Shown: positions 7,963 through 16,002 of the stretch, piece after piece | Numbering within the stretch: position 1 is the first letter of the stretch | How the letters are laid out: every line of letters begins with the position of its first letter | Assembly (NCBI RefSeq): GCF_900205925.1 | Contig: NZ_OAOD01000014.1 | Coordinates: 24,135 to 88,134 of the forward strand | DNA length: 64,000 nucleotides | Direction of reading: 5' to 3' | Origin: Clostridium peptidivorans | GTDB taxonomy: Bacteria > Bacillota > Clostridia > Clostridiales > Clostridiaceae | Made by a program: the position numbers and the translations under genes | The notes under the pieces: model-generated | Told to the model about the DNA's origin: nothing | The model's database searches: none | What the model saw: only the letters and a program-made list of their open reading frames with translations

Positions 7963-8925
7963 TTAAACACTATTTTTGACCTTTATGTTATTTAATGCCT
8001 CAACAACATTTAAAGCAACTGTTTCCCTTAACTCAATCATAGATTCTTTACTTGCATATGAAATGTGAGGCGTTACTATAATGTTATCTACCCTTAATAT
8101 TTCGCTTTCAGGATCTGGCGGTTCATTACAAACCACATCTAAACCAGCCCCTCTTATGATGCCACTTTTAACTGCATCAATCAGTTCATCTTCGATAATA
8201 ATTTCTCCTCTTGAGGCATTTAAAAGTACAGCACTTTTTTTCATAAGTTTTAATTCGTTCATTCCAATCATACCTCTTGTATTTTCGCTAAGAGGTACTG
8301 CTATACTTACATAATCTGAAAGCTTAAGTCCTTCTTGAAAAGTTACTCCCTTTACTCCATAGTCCTTAAGTTCAGCATCGTTAACATATGTGTCATAAAC
8401 TACGACGTTCATTCCAAGAGCCTTTGCTTTCTTTGCTTCTAGTTTGGCGATTTTGCCAAATCCAATAAGAAATAGCACTGATTCTTTAATTCTTTTTGGA
8501 ATATAATCCATGGTATCTACTCCCCAAAGCCCTTGCTTAATTTTTTCCTTATAGTAATTAAGACTCTTGTAGAACTCAAAAATAAAGGATATTATATGAT
8601 CTGAAACCTCTTCAATGCAATAACTTGGAGCATTTGCAACTATTATTCCCTTACCTTTAGCATACTTTACATCAATATTGTTATACCCAATTCCATATAC
8701 CGATATTATTTTACAATCTTGCAGCTTATCAATAACCTGTTGAGAAATTTTAATATCTATTTGTACAATAATAGCCTCAGCATATTTGCCAAAGGTTTCC
8801 AAATCATTATGAAAATCTCTGCCGGAGTATTTCATTTCATACTCAGATAAATTTTCTTTTAGCATTTTTTCTTCAATATTATATTCTTTCCAATCCCCAT
8901 CGATAATCCATATAAATTTTGACAT
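7963..8925 (-). CDS. D-isomer-specific 2-hydroxyacid dehydrogenase (CtBP/phosphoglycerate dehydrogenase-like)
   Basis: A 320-residue NAD-dependent enzyme interconverting a D-2-hydroxy acid and a 2-oxo acid. The catalytic triad is present: Arg in NASRGEIIIEDEL, Glu in GLDVVCNEP and His in VTPHISYAS. The nucleotide fold begins FLIGFGKIAKLEAKKAKALG, with the third glycine of the usual GxGxxG replaced by Ala, and the acidic residue at the end of the second strand (VVYDTY) fits NAD. GAGGTG precedes the ATG. It is the last gene of the operon running from gntR/dctP, only 20 bases after the LarA-like gene, which suggests it acts on the same hydroxy acid. The substrate is not deducible. Confidence 0.85.
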   Translation of the reverse strand: MSKFIWIIDGDWKEYNIEEKMLKENLSEYEMKYSGRDFHNDLETFGKYAEAIIVQIDIKISQQVIDKLQDCKIISVYGIGYNNIDVKYAKGKGIIVANAPSYCIEEVSDHIISFIFEFYKSLNYYKEKIKQGLWGVDTMDYIPKRIKESVLFLIGFGKIAKLEAKKAKALGMNVVVYDTYVNDAELKDYGVKGVTFQEGLKLSDYVSIAVPLSENTRGMIGMNELKLMKKSAVLLNASRGEIIIEDELIDAVKSGIIRGAGLDVVCNEPPDPESEILRVDNIIVTPHISYASKESMIELRETVALNVVEALNNIKVKNSV

Positions 8926-8940
8926 TTCTCACCTCATCTT

Positions 8941-8970
8941 ACTTGCTACTTGCCATGTGGGTGGCACTTA
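8941..8970. repeat. 30-bp dispersed repeat, copy 1 (overlaps the 3' end of the larA-like gene)
   Basis: This segment matches 45620-45649 at 28 of 30 positions. Here it encodes the last residues of the LarA-like protein (KCHPHGK and stop); at the other site it begins at the stop codon of a DUF3006 gene. The minus-strand core TGCCAC-N11-GTRGCA can fold. Confidence 0.75.
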
Positions 8971-10259
8971 GGTAAACAATCTCCTCCACGAGGCAAAACT
9001 CCAATTTTCCCCCGGGGGATTTCCTTTAGGGCATAATCAACCGCTTCCTGTAGAGTTGCAAATTTTTTATAGCCAAGAATCGAGATTTCTTTATCATTTA
9101 AACCTTCTGTAATAATAAGTATTTTTGCTCTTTCTCTCACTCTAGCATTTCCCATGGCTATATCTGCAGCCACTAAATCAGCTTCATCCTCATCTAAGGG
9201 AATTTTTCCTACTGTATTTTTAGCTTCTTCATAGGAAGCCTTTGCCCATTCTATTAATTTTGGATGATTATGAACCAGTCCTTCATAGCATGGAGCAACA
9301 AATATAATATATCCATCCTTTTTCACACTAAAATATGCAGATATAAGTCCCTTTTCAGCTTGCCAATAATCAATATCACAAGGACTAGAACTTACCACAA
9401 CGATATCAGCAAGTTCAGGTATCTCCACTCCATAAACTTTTGATGCAAGCTTTGCTCCTTCCCTATGAGCTTTTATAAAATCTCCTGCAAAAATTCCTGT
9501 AACCTCTCCATCTGGTGTCATAACTACATTTATAATAAACTTAAGTCCAACTATCCTAGCTACTTCTTCTATTCCCTTTCTGCAAGGATTTGTCTCAATA
9601 TTTCCTAAGGGAATCCTGTCCATAAGAGCTCCTGCAACATGTGTAGCTGATGTGGTAGCAGATCCACATATTCCAGGCTGAACAATTTTCCCACCACCCG
9701 AGTAGCCTGCATCTGAGTGTGGTATTATATTTCCAAGCCCTATGATATAATCAACTTTCTGAACTTTTTTGTTTACATGAATAGGAAACTTCATTCCATC
9801 TGCTTCAATAGTTCCCATATCAACAAGTGCACTTTTATCTGTAAAATCATGTTGACTAATTTTAACTGTTTCAAAGATTTCTTCTCCAACCTTTTCAAGG
9901 ATTTCCTCTTGTGTCATTACTCGATGAGTCCCAGGCGCAGTTAATATTTCAATATTTTTAAGAGGTATCCCCATATCATTAGTAAGATATTTTATTAATA
10001 CAGGAAGTATCTTATTTACTGGAGTAACTCTTGTATTATCATCAATTAATATTAAAATTTTATCGTCTTTCTTAACTTGATTTTTTAATGCTTCACAGCC
10101 AATTGGATTTTCTAGCTTATCTAGCAACGACTTTTCAAAATCCTCTATAGGTGGAAACTTTGTCATCTCTCCATTAAAAAGGAAGGATGACGCAGGTATA
10201 GAAGCCTGCATCTCCTTATCACCATAGGGCACTCTAATAATTTTCATGCTTTCGTTCAT
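8946..10259 (-). CDS. LarA-like nickel-pincer racemase/epimerase (DUF2088 family)
   Basis: A 437-residue protein of the LarA family, whose founding member racemises lactate with a nickel pincer nucleotide cofactor. Visible family features are LIDDNTRVTPVNKIL, APGTHRVMTQEE (catalytic His region near residue 110) and GLGNIIPHSDAGYSGGGKIV near residue 190, with the conserved His and the Lys that carries the cofactor. GAGGGTG precedes the ATG. Genes for cofactor synthesis (larB, larC, larE) are not in the window. Given the operon partners (aconitase X, TRAP importer, 2-hydroxyacid dehydrogenase), it more likely handles a larger hydroxy acid than plain lactate; that is inference. The extreme C-terminus is encoded by a dispersed repeat. 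Confidence 0.85.
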   Translation of the reverse strand: MNESMKIIRVPYGDKEMQASIPASSFLFNGEMTKFPPIEDFEKSLLDKLENPIGCEALKNQVKKDDKILILIDDNTRVTPVNKILPVLIKYLTNDMGIPLKNIEILTAPGTHRVMTQEEILEKVGEEIFETVKISQHDFTDKSALVDMGTIEADGMKFPIHVNKKVQKVDYIIGLGNIIPHSDAGYSGGGKIVQPGICGSATTSATHVAGALMDRIPLGNIETNPCRKGIEEVARIVGLKFIINVVMTPDGEVTGIFAGDFIKAHREGAKLASKVYGVEIPELADIVVVSSSPCDIDYWQAEKGLISAYFSVKKDGYIIFVAPCYEGLVHNHPKLIEWAKASYEEAKNTVGKIPLDEDEADLVAADIAMGNARVRERAKILIITEGLNDKEISILGYKKFATLQEAVDYALKEIPRGKIGVLPRGGDCLPKCHPHGK

Positions 10260-10307
10260 ATTAAATACACCCTCTTAATATTATTCTATAAATTTTTACT
10301 AATACCT

Positions 10308-10715
10308 TTACAAAAGTGTAATTTCTCCAGTGTTCGTATCTACTCTTACCATATCTCCATCCTTAACAATTTCGTAAAATTTTGGATCAACCTTATCTAC
10401 CATTGGAGTTCCAATAATGATAGCACTAGCTACAATTACTGTTTCAGGATTTTGAATAATCATGCCCTTAGGTGCATTATCATTTAAGGTAAGTTGATAA
10501 AGTCCATCAGCTTGAACCACAGAGCTTCCCTTTGAGCCGGGGAATACCAAAATCTTTTTTGATACACTTTTCCCCTCTAAAGAATGTCCCTTTTCGATAC
10601 AAATACCTGTCTTTGGATCAATTAAATAAAACATTATATCATCTGTTGATATTAAGACTTCTCCCTCTACAACGCCTTCGGAAATTTTATGACAGGAAAA
10701 TACTTCTTTACTCAT
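10308..10715 (-). CDS. Aconitase X swivel-domain subunit (DUF126)
   Basis: A 135-residue small subunit of a type II aconitase X enzyme, a hydro-lyase family that includes cis-3-hydroxy-L-proline dehydratase. Diagnostic stretches are CHKISEGVVEGEVLIST, LIDPKTGICIEKGHSLEGK and VFPGSKGSSVVQADG; the last contains the Ser-rich substrate loop. Its ATG overlaps the stop of the catalytic subunit gene by one base (TAATG), so the subunits are translationally coupled. Length is normal for a free-standing swivel subunit. Confidence 0.88.
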   Translation of the reverse strand: MSKEVFSCHKISEGVVEGEVLISTDDIMFYLIDPKTGICIEKGHSLEGKSVSKKILVFPGSKGSSVVQADGLYQLTLNDNAPKGMIIQNPETVIVASAIIIGTPMVDKVDPKFYEIVKDGDMVRVDTNTGEITLL

Positions 10716-11920
10716 TATTTTATTTCTCCTTTCAATGCTGCTTCAACACATGTATTTAAATCTCTAATAATTAAATTAATTCCTCTACGTTTTGGGTAAT
10801 AAGCAAGCTTAGGCGAATCTGTAACTCCTACTTTTCCGCTTAAGAAGTGCCAACAAGGTTGATCCGAACAAGTATCTTCAATAATGTCTCCACCAGCTTC
10901 TCGAATAATTTCAAGTAATCCCATTCTATCAGCCATCTCTTTAGTATGACTAGAAGTCATTACCCAAAGACTTACAGCCAGTTTCTTTCCCTTTACAATA
11001 CCTGCAATTTCCTGAACTTGATCTAGTGTAAAATGTGGACATCCAAATAATGCAAAGTCAATTTTTCTATTTCCAGGTTCTGATATCTGTTCAAGAATAT
11101 CTTGTAAATCCTCATCTGTTATAACAACTTTTCTTTTAGGCTCTTTTCCGCCAAAAGCCTCTTCTAGGGTTGATGCTTCAGGAGTTACTCCTACTATATG
11201 ATACATTCCGTATGCTCCAGAAGTATTAAGTTGTGCACCAAGGTTCATAAGAGCTTCTTGAGAAATTGTTTTTGGAAGTCCTGTAAATACTGGAATTCCA
11301 TTGCCAATTTTTTTACCCATATAACCTAAAAGATGATATTCAAAATCCGACTTCATATCTGCTTGAACTTCAACAAGTATATCTCCCTTACGGTTTTCAT
11401 CAAAGAGAAGACCATATTCTGGTACAAAGCCAGTTATAGCAGCGCATAGTGCACTTTGAGCAGCTTCACGATTACTTCTTGCTCCCCAAACTGAATTAAC
11501 ATATGGAGTTGCACTGGATTCTGAAAATGCCACCACTTCTCCATAATGAGGGATATTAGTTCCTAGATATGGTGTACAATTGTATGATAAAACTGCACCT
11601 AAATTTTTATATGCATTATGAGTTCTTTTCATTAATGATGCATACTCATCTGTAACTGTTCCAAGCTTTTTAAAGTATGCTAAACAAAAACCTGGATTAA
11701 CTGTAGGAGCAATTTTGCAATGTGCTCCAGCCTTTAAAAGTCTTTCTGCAAACCATAAATCTGCTTCTTGATTACTTAATGCAACGTGAGCTCTTGTAAT
11801 TGGCACCATACGCTTAGCATCGAAAGATTCTCCAATTGCTACTTGAATTTTCATAGCAAGAGCAGTACCTTCACCATATTTTCCATCTAACATATCCTGT
11901 TGTTCTCTTGTCAATTCCAT
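10715..11920 (-). CDS. Aconitase X catalytic subunit (DUF521)
   Basis: A 401-residue iron-sulfur hydro-lyase large subunit. Family-typical segments are AHVALSNQEADLWFAERLL, the Cys in YNCTPYLGTNIPHYGE, SESSATPYVNSVWGARSNRE, the Cys in LFGCPHFTLDQVQEI and the Cys in EDTCSDQPCWHFLSG. Three conserved cysteines would hold the cluster. Known bacterial members dehydrate cis-3-hydroxy-L-proline; archaeal ones act on mevalonate 5-phosphate. Neither proline racemase nor ornithine cyclodeaminase-type genes are nearby, so the hydroxyproline role is not supported by context. It follows the TRAP genes and overlaps the small subunit gene by one base. Confidence 0.88.
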   Translation of the reverse strand: MELTREQQDMLDGKYGEGTALAMKIQVAIGESFDAKRMVPITRAHVALSNQEADLWFAERLLKAGAHCKIAPTVNPGFCLAYFKKLGTVTDEYASLMKRTHNAYKNLGAVLSYNCTPYLGTNIPHYGEVVAFSESSATPYVNSVWGARSNREAAQSALCAAITGFVPEYGLLFDENRKGDILVEVQADMKSDFEYHLLGYMGKKIGNGIPVFTGLPKTISQEALMNLGAQLNTSGAYGMYHIVGVTPEASTLEEAFGGKEPKRKVVITDEDLQDILEQISEPGNRKIDFALFGCPHFTLDQVQEIAGIVKGKKLAVSLWVMTSSHTKEMADRMGLLEIIREAGGDIIEDTCSDQPCWHFLSGKVGVTDSPKLAYYPKRRGINLIIRDLNTCVEAALKGEIK

Positions 11921-11963
11921 AAGTTACCCCCCTAAAATCATAATTAAATAAATTTACTTATAT

Positions 11964-13244
11964 TCATTTCAATAAGTTCACTAAAAACATTGTAGTGGCT
12001 GGTATATAAGTTGTTATTGCTAGTGCAATGAGTAATGCGCCTAAAAACCACTTGATATACCTCATCATTCCCCCTATAGAGATGTTTCCTACCGCTGATG
12101 CAACAAAAAGATTAATTCCATAGGGTGGAGTTATAAATCCAATAGCTAAATTCATTGTAAGCATGACACCAAAAGTTATTGGTGACATTCCAAGTTTCAT
12201 AACAACTGGAAGTAGAATTGGAGATAATATAATTGTTGCAGGTATATTGTCAATTAGACATCCAACTCCAAGTAAGAATAAATTTATTATTAATAATAGT
12301 AAGAACTTATTAGTGGTAATTCCAAGAAGTGTACCTGCTATAGCAGCAGGAATTTGTTGTAAGCTAAGGTAACTTGCAAATGCCATAGAAAGTCCAACCA
12401 TGAAAGTTGTTATTCCATTGATTACAATAGTGTCATATAAAGCTTTATAAATTCCTTTTAAATCTAACTCTTTATAAACAAAGGCTCCAATAATTAATGA
12501 ATATACAACTGATACTACAGCAGCTTCAGTAGGAGTGAACATTCCTGAATATATACCTCCTAGTACTACTACAGGAGCCATGAGTGCCCAAAATGCATCC
12601 TTAAAAGAAGTCCATACTTCTCTTGGTTTTGGCCAATACCCAGTACCTTTATAGCCATGTTTCTTTGATAAAATATAGCAGGCTATTATAAGTACTACTC
12701 CCATAAGTATTCCTGGAATAAGCCCTGCAATAAAAAGATCACTTATTGAAGTTCCAGTAACAACTCCATAAATTACAAAGGGAATACTGGGTGGAATAAT
12801 AACTCCTATGGTTCCAGCAGCAGCTGCTAAGGATGCGCTGAATCCAACATCGCATTTTTTCTCTTTCATAGCTGGTATCATAAAGGCTCCAATAGCTGAT
12901 GTAGTAGCCACTGCGGAACCAGATATAGCTGCAAAAAACATACATGCAACAGTAGTTACCATTCCAAGTCCTCCAGTAATGGCTCCAAAGCAAAGACTTG
13001 CAAAATTTAAAAGTCTTTTTGCAACACCACCTGTACTCATTAAATTACCTGCTAGTATAAAAAATGGTATCGCCATTAAAGGAAAAGAGTTAATTCCTGT
13101 TATAGAGTTTTGAGTAATAAGCACTAAAGGAATATCTGAAAATAGTGCCAGTGACACAAGTGTTGCTATGCCAATTGCAAATCCTACAGGAACACTGAGT
13201 AATATAAGCAAAGCAAATGATCCAAATAATACGATAGCTTCCAT
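11964..13244 (-). CDS. dctM: TRAP transporter large permease (DctM)
   Basis: A 426-residue membrane protein with about twelve membrane segments, the transport subunit of a tripartite ATP-independent periplasmic transporter that moves carboxylates with Na+. Characteristic segments are LLSVPVGFAIGIATL, PLMAIPFFILAGNLMSTGG, FFAAISGSAVATTSAIG and AAAGTIGVIIPPSIPFVIYG. I prefer ATG 13244 (MEAIVLFG), which follows the dctQ stop directly and has GTGAGG six bases upstream, over a GTG twelve bases earlier. It lies between dctQ and aconitase X in the operon. Confidence 0.92.
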   Translation of the reverse strand: MEAIVLFGSFALLILLSVPVGFAIGIATLVSLALFSDIPLVLITQNSITGINSFPLMAIPFFILAGNLMSTGGVAKRLLNFASLCFGAITGGLGMVTTVACMFFAAISGSAVATTSAIGAFMIPAMKEKKCDVGFSASLAAAAGTIGVIIPPSIPFVIYGVVTGTSISDLFIAGLIPGILMGVVLIIACYILSKKHGYKGTGYWPKPREVWTSFKDAFWALMAPVVVLGGIYSGMFTPTEAAVVSVVYSLIIGAFVYKELDLKGIYKALYDTIVINGITTFMVGLSMAFASYLSLQQIPAAIAGTLLGITTNKFLLLLIINLFLLGVGCLIDNIPATIILSPILLPVVMKLGMSPITFGVMLTMNLAIGFITPPYGINLFVASAVGNISIGGMMRYIKWFLGALLIALAITTYIPATTMFLVNLLK

Positions 13245-13245
13245 A

Positions 13246-13746
13246 TTAAACCTCACTCTCCTTTGCCTTAGGTCCCTTTATAATCATTTCATATATTTGA
13301 CCTAATAATCTTAGTGCCATAATACCTGCACTAAAAGGTAACGCAGCATAAACAAAATACATAGGAATCCTCATTCCAGATGATACTGAACCTTTATTAA
13401 CTAAATCCATTACAAGTTCACTTCCATTAAAAACTAAAAAAATACAGAAGCCAAACCAAATAATTAATGCAATTATATTTATAACTCTTTGTCCTCTTTC
13501 TTTAAGAACTCCATTTAAAAGTTCTATATTAATATGCTTACGGTTCTTAAGTCCTACACTTGCACCTAGCCATGTCTGCCATATAAAAATATAACGTGTT
13601 AATTCTTCGCTCCACGATAATGAAGAATTAAATAAATATCTCATTATTACTTGTATAAAAACAATAATTACAGTAAAAATCAAACTAGCAACTAGCAAAT
13701 ATTCTTCTAACTTATTGTAGTAGCGTGATAATTTACCCAATTGCAA
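13246..13746 (-). CDS. dctQ: TRAP transporter small permease (DctQ)
   Basis: A 166-residue protein with four membrane segments and the DctQ signature FIQVIMRYLFNSSLSWSEEL followed by TRYIFIWQTWLGASVGLKNR. It pairs with DctM to form the membrane part of the transporter. There is no ATG near the frame start: translation probably begins at TTG 13746 or the next TTG (13740) behind GGGGGA. Non-ATG initiation may keep it less expressed than dctP. Confidence 0.9.
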   Translation of the reverse strand: MQLGKLSRYYNKLEEYLLVASLIFTVIIVFIQVIMRYLFNSSLSWSEELTRYIFIWQTWLGASVGLKNRKHINIELLNGVLKERGQRVINIIALIIWFGFCIFLVFNGSELVMDLVNKGSVSSGMRIPMYFVYAALPFSAGIMALRLLGQIYEMIIKGPKAKESEV

Positions 13747-13775
13747 CCATCCCCCATATTATATTTATTTATTTG

Positions 13776-13800
13776 AGGAAGGGAAGGATTTCCCCTTCCT
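13776..13800. promoter_or_regulatory. Intercistronic hairpin between dctP and dctQ
   Basis: AGGAAGGG and CCCTTCCT pair directly after the dctP stop codon. On the minus strand the hairpin is not followed by a T-run, so it is more likely an mRNA-stabilising or attenuating element that lets the binding protein outnumber the permease than a full terminator. That role is inferred from other binding-protein operons. Confidence 0.55.
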
Positions 13801-13803
13801 TTT

Positions 13804-14832
13804 TTATTTGTTAGCCTTAGCTGCTAAATCAAACATATCTTGTCCGATTTCCTTTTTATATTTTTCATACATAGGTTTAACTGCTTCTACAAACTTAGCA
13901 TGATTTTCAGGTGTTACTTCATTTACCTTCATGCTCTCTGATTTAAGTTTTTCAATATATTTATCATTATCTTCAAGTTCTAACTTTCTTTGATAATCGA
14001 TTAAATACTTTTTAGCACCGTCAGCAACGATCTTCTGAATATCCTCTGGTAAACCCTTGTAGAATTTGTCATTTATAATTACAGCTAAAAATCCATAGGT
14101 ATGATTTGTTAAGCTAAGATATTTCTGTACTTCCTGAAATTTTGTTGCATAAATCAATGAAGCAGCATTTTCTTGTCCATCTACAGTGCCCTGCTGTAAT
14201 GCAGTAAACAATTCTCCAAAGCCCATAGGGGTAGCATTTGACCCTAGGCACTTAAACATATCAATAAATACTGGACTTTCCATAACTCTCATCTTTACAC
14301 CTTCAAGATCTTTAGGTTCATTTATCGGACGTTTGCTATTAGTTATATTTCTTACTCCGTTGTAATTGTAACCAAAGTTATGGATACCTACCTTTTCCAA
14401 ATTTTCACTAAGCTCAGTACCAAGCTCATAATCTACAGCTTTAAATGCAGCTTCAGCATTGTTAAATACAAAAGGCATATCAAGTATTCCAAACTTAGGA
14501 CTATAGGTGGTAAGTACTGATGTAGATGGCATAGTCATTTGTATAGTTCCAAGCGACACAGCCTCTGTCATTTCTCTATCTCCGCCAAGCTGTGCATTTG
14601 CATATATTTCTACAGTAACTGCACCCTTAGATTGTTCTTCAACATACTTTTTAAACTCTAAAGATGCCTTATGGGTTGATCGATCTTCAGCCTCAACATG
14701 CCCCAGTTTAATTACAACTTTTTTAGAACCGTTTGTCTCTTTAGAATCCCCACCTTTATTTGAGCAACCAATCATAAGAGAACAATCCAAAGAAACAGTT
14801 AATAAAATTGATAATAACTTTTTCATTTTCAT
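13804..14832 (-). CDS. dctP: TRAP transporter substrate-binding lipoprotein (DctP)
   Basis: A 342-residue extracytoplasmic solute receptor. The N-terminus has a Lys-rich start, a hydrophobic core and a lipobox (LMIGC), so it would be lipid-anchored. The mature part shows the DctP motif with the ligand-carboxylate Arg (KMRVMESPVFIDMFKCLGSN) and ALQQGTVDGQENAASLI. GGGGGA stands before the ATG. The Arg implies an organic acid ligand. It is the first structural gene after gntR and defines the operon's substrate entry. Confidence 0.92.
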   Translation of the reverse strand: MKMKKLLSILLTVSLDCSLMIGCSNKGGDSKETNGSKKVVIKLGHVEAEDRSTHKASLEFKKYVEEQSKGAVTVEIYANAQLGGDREMTEAVSLGTIQMTMPSTSVLTTYSPKFGILDMPFVFNNAEAAFKAVDYELGTELSENLEKVGIHNFGYNYNGVRNITNSKRPINEPKDLEGVKMRVMESPVFIDMFKCLGSNATPMGFGELFTALQQGTVDGQENAASLIYATKFQEVQKYLSLTNHTYGFLAVIINDKFYKGLPEDIQKIVADGAKKYLIDYQRKLELEDNDKYIEKLKSESMKVNEVTPENHAKFVEAVKPMYEKYKKEIGQDMFDLAAKANK

Positions 14833-14868
14833 ACTAATTTCCCCCTTCTTATTAAACCCACTATAAAC

Positions 14869-14971
14869 AAATTAACTTTTTACAGATAAATTAACTTTCT
14901 TTATTTAACACCTCCTGGTTTTTTAACTATAATAGTTTGAGGTTTTTATAATAATTTAATGGGTTAACTTT
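14869..14971. promoter_or_regulatory. Direct repeats upstream of dctP, possible regulator sites
   Basis: The element AAATTAACTTT occurs at 14869-14879 and 14888-14898, 19 bases apart, and its core TTAACTTT recurs at 14964-14971. They lie in the gntR-dctP gap, where an operon promoter would be expected. Binding by the GntR regulator is a guess. Confidence 0.35.
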
Positions 14972-14976
14972 ATGAA

Positions 14977-15669
14977 TTAATAATTCCAATCAGGGTTATT
15001 TGCGATATTTTCGCCTGCTTTTTTAATATGAATTCTTAATAACTGTGACAATTTATCAATATCTCTTTCCTTCATTACCTTTAAGATCTCCAGGTGTTGA
15101 TTTATGGTATCCTTTTCATTGCCTAATGATTTAGCAGACATCCGTTGAAATCTTAAGACTTTTAATTTTATACTACTCATAATATCAATTAAATAATTAT
15201 TTTTACACTTTCTAACGATAAGGGAATGTAATTCACTGTCCCAATGTGCAATTTCGTCTAAATCAATTTTTTCACCTAAATCAGCTCTGTTTTTTAAGTG
15301 TATCCACTTTTCTCCAATGTGGTTTATTTCATCTTCTGTAATATTTTCTAAAGCTGATCGTAATGCAGTACATTCCAGCGCTGCCCTTACCTCAAATAAT
15401 TCATAAATATTTTTTATGGTAACATGCTTAACAAAAATTCCAACACCATTGTGTACTTCTACTAAGTCTTCACTTTCTAAAATTTTTATAGCCTCTCGTA
15501 TAGGTGTTCTACTCATACCTAAAGTTTCTGCAATTATAGTTTCGCTTAAGCGATCTCCAGGTTTAATTTCGTTATTGATAATAGAATTTTTTATCGTATC
15601 GTAAGCAATGCTAGTAAGATTCTTAATTCCATTCTTTTTCATACCTTTTAAGCTTGCGTATTTTTCCAT
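14977..15669 (-). CDS. GntR family regulator, FCD (FadR) subfamily
   Basis: A 230-residue regulator. An N-terminal winged helix (about residues 15-80: IAYDTIKNSIINNEIKPGDR, LSETIIAETLGMSRTPIREA) is followed by an all-helical FCD ligand domain (about 90-225) with the metal-ligand pattern of Asp/His residues (ELHSLIV, NQHLEILKVM, HIKKAGENI). Such proteins usually sense the organic acid whose catabolism they control. AAGGAGGG precedes the ATG. It lies immediately upstream of dctP on the same strand and is the likely switch for the TRAP/AcnX/LarA operon. Confidence 0.88.
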   Translation of the reverse strand: MEKYASLKGMKKNGIKNLTSIAYDTIKNSIINNEIKPGDRLSETIIAETLGMSRTPIREAIKILESEDLVEVHNGVGIFVKHVTIKNIYELFEVRAALECTALRSALENITEDEINHIGEKWIHLKNRADLGEKIDLDEIAHWDSELHSLIVRKCKNNYLIDIMSSIKLKVLRFQRMSAKSLGNEKDTINQHLEILKVMKERDIDKLSQLLRIHIKKAGENIANNPDWNY

Positions 15670-15714
15670 TTAAAGCCCTCCTTAATGTAAATATATCTAG
15701 CTATATTCAATCAA

Positions 15715-15729
15715 TATACAACCTGTATA
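15715..15729. promoter_or_regulatory. Candidate operator for the GntR regulator
   Basis: TATACA-ACC-TGTATA is a perfect inverted repeat with a three-base centre, about 45 bases upstream of the gntR start codon. Its size and TGTATA half-site resemble sites of FCD-type GntR proteins. Autoregulation is inferred. Confidence 0.45.
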
Positions 15730-15896
15730 CAGCTTACTACATCCTGGAACATTTTTTTCTATATATATATTCATTTATCATTATAAATATGAGTATCTAC
15801 TTAAAAAATTTAATTGATCATCGATGTTAAGTAAATTACTAAATTCATTGCAAGTAAGTGTTATTCTATTAAAATATTCACTTAAGGTATAAAATT

Positions 15897-15941
15897 AGGT
15901 GCTAGACTCGTGTATTATTTATCACGAGCCTAGCACCTTTA
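15897..15941. terminator. Strong bidirectional hairpin terminator after degV
   Basis: AGGTGCTAGACTCGTG pairs with CACGAGCCTAGCACCT with one mismatch in a 16-bp stem and a ten-base loop. T-rich tails occur on both strands. It probably ends the degV transcript. Confidence 0.75.
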
Positions 15942-16002
15942 ATTTTCTTTTCACGTTTTTTCTAATGATGTTATTATTTTTTAATTTCTTCTTTAACCAT
16001 AT

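Larger units (their letters stand above)
15670..16002. other. Noncoding region between degV and gntR
   Basis: It holds a candidate GntR operator near 15715-15729, the gntR promoter region and the strong hairpin at 15897-15941. Nothing else is recognised in the AT-rich remainder. Confidence 0.5.

Noticed and set aside
10715..11920. cis-3-hydroxyproline dehydratase as firm assignment
   Set aside because: The family fits, but the proline-pathway partners are absent and the neighbours point to another hydroxy acid.
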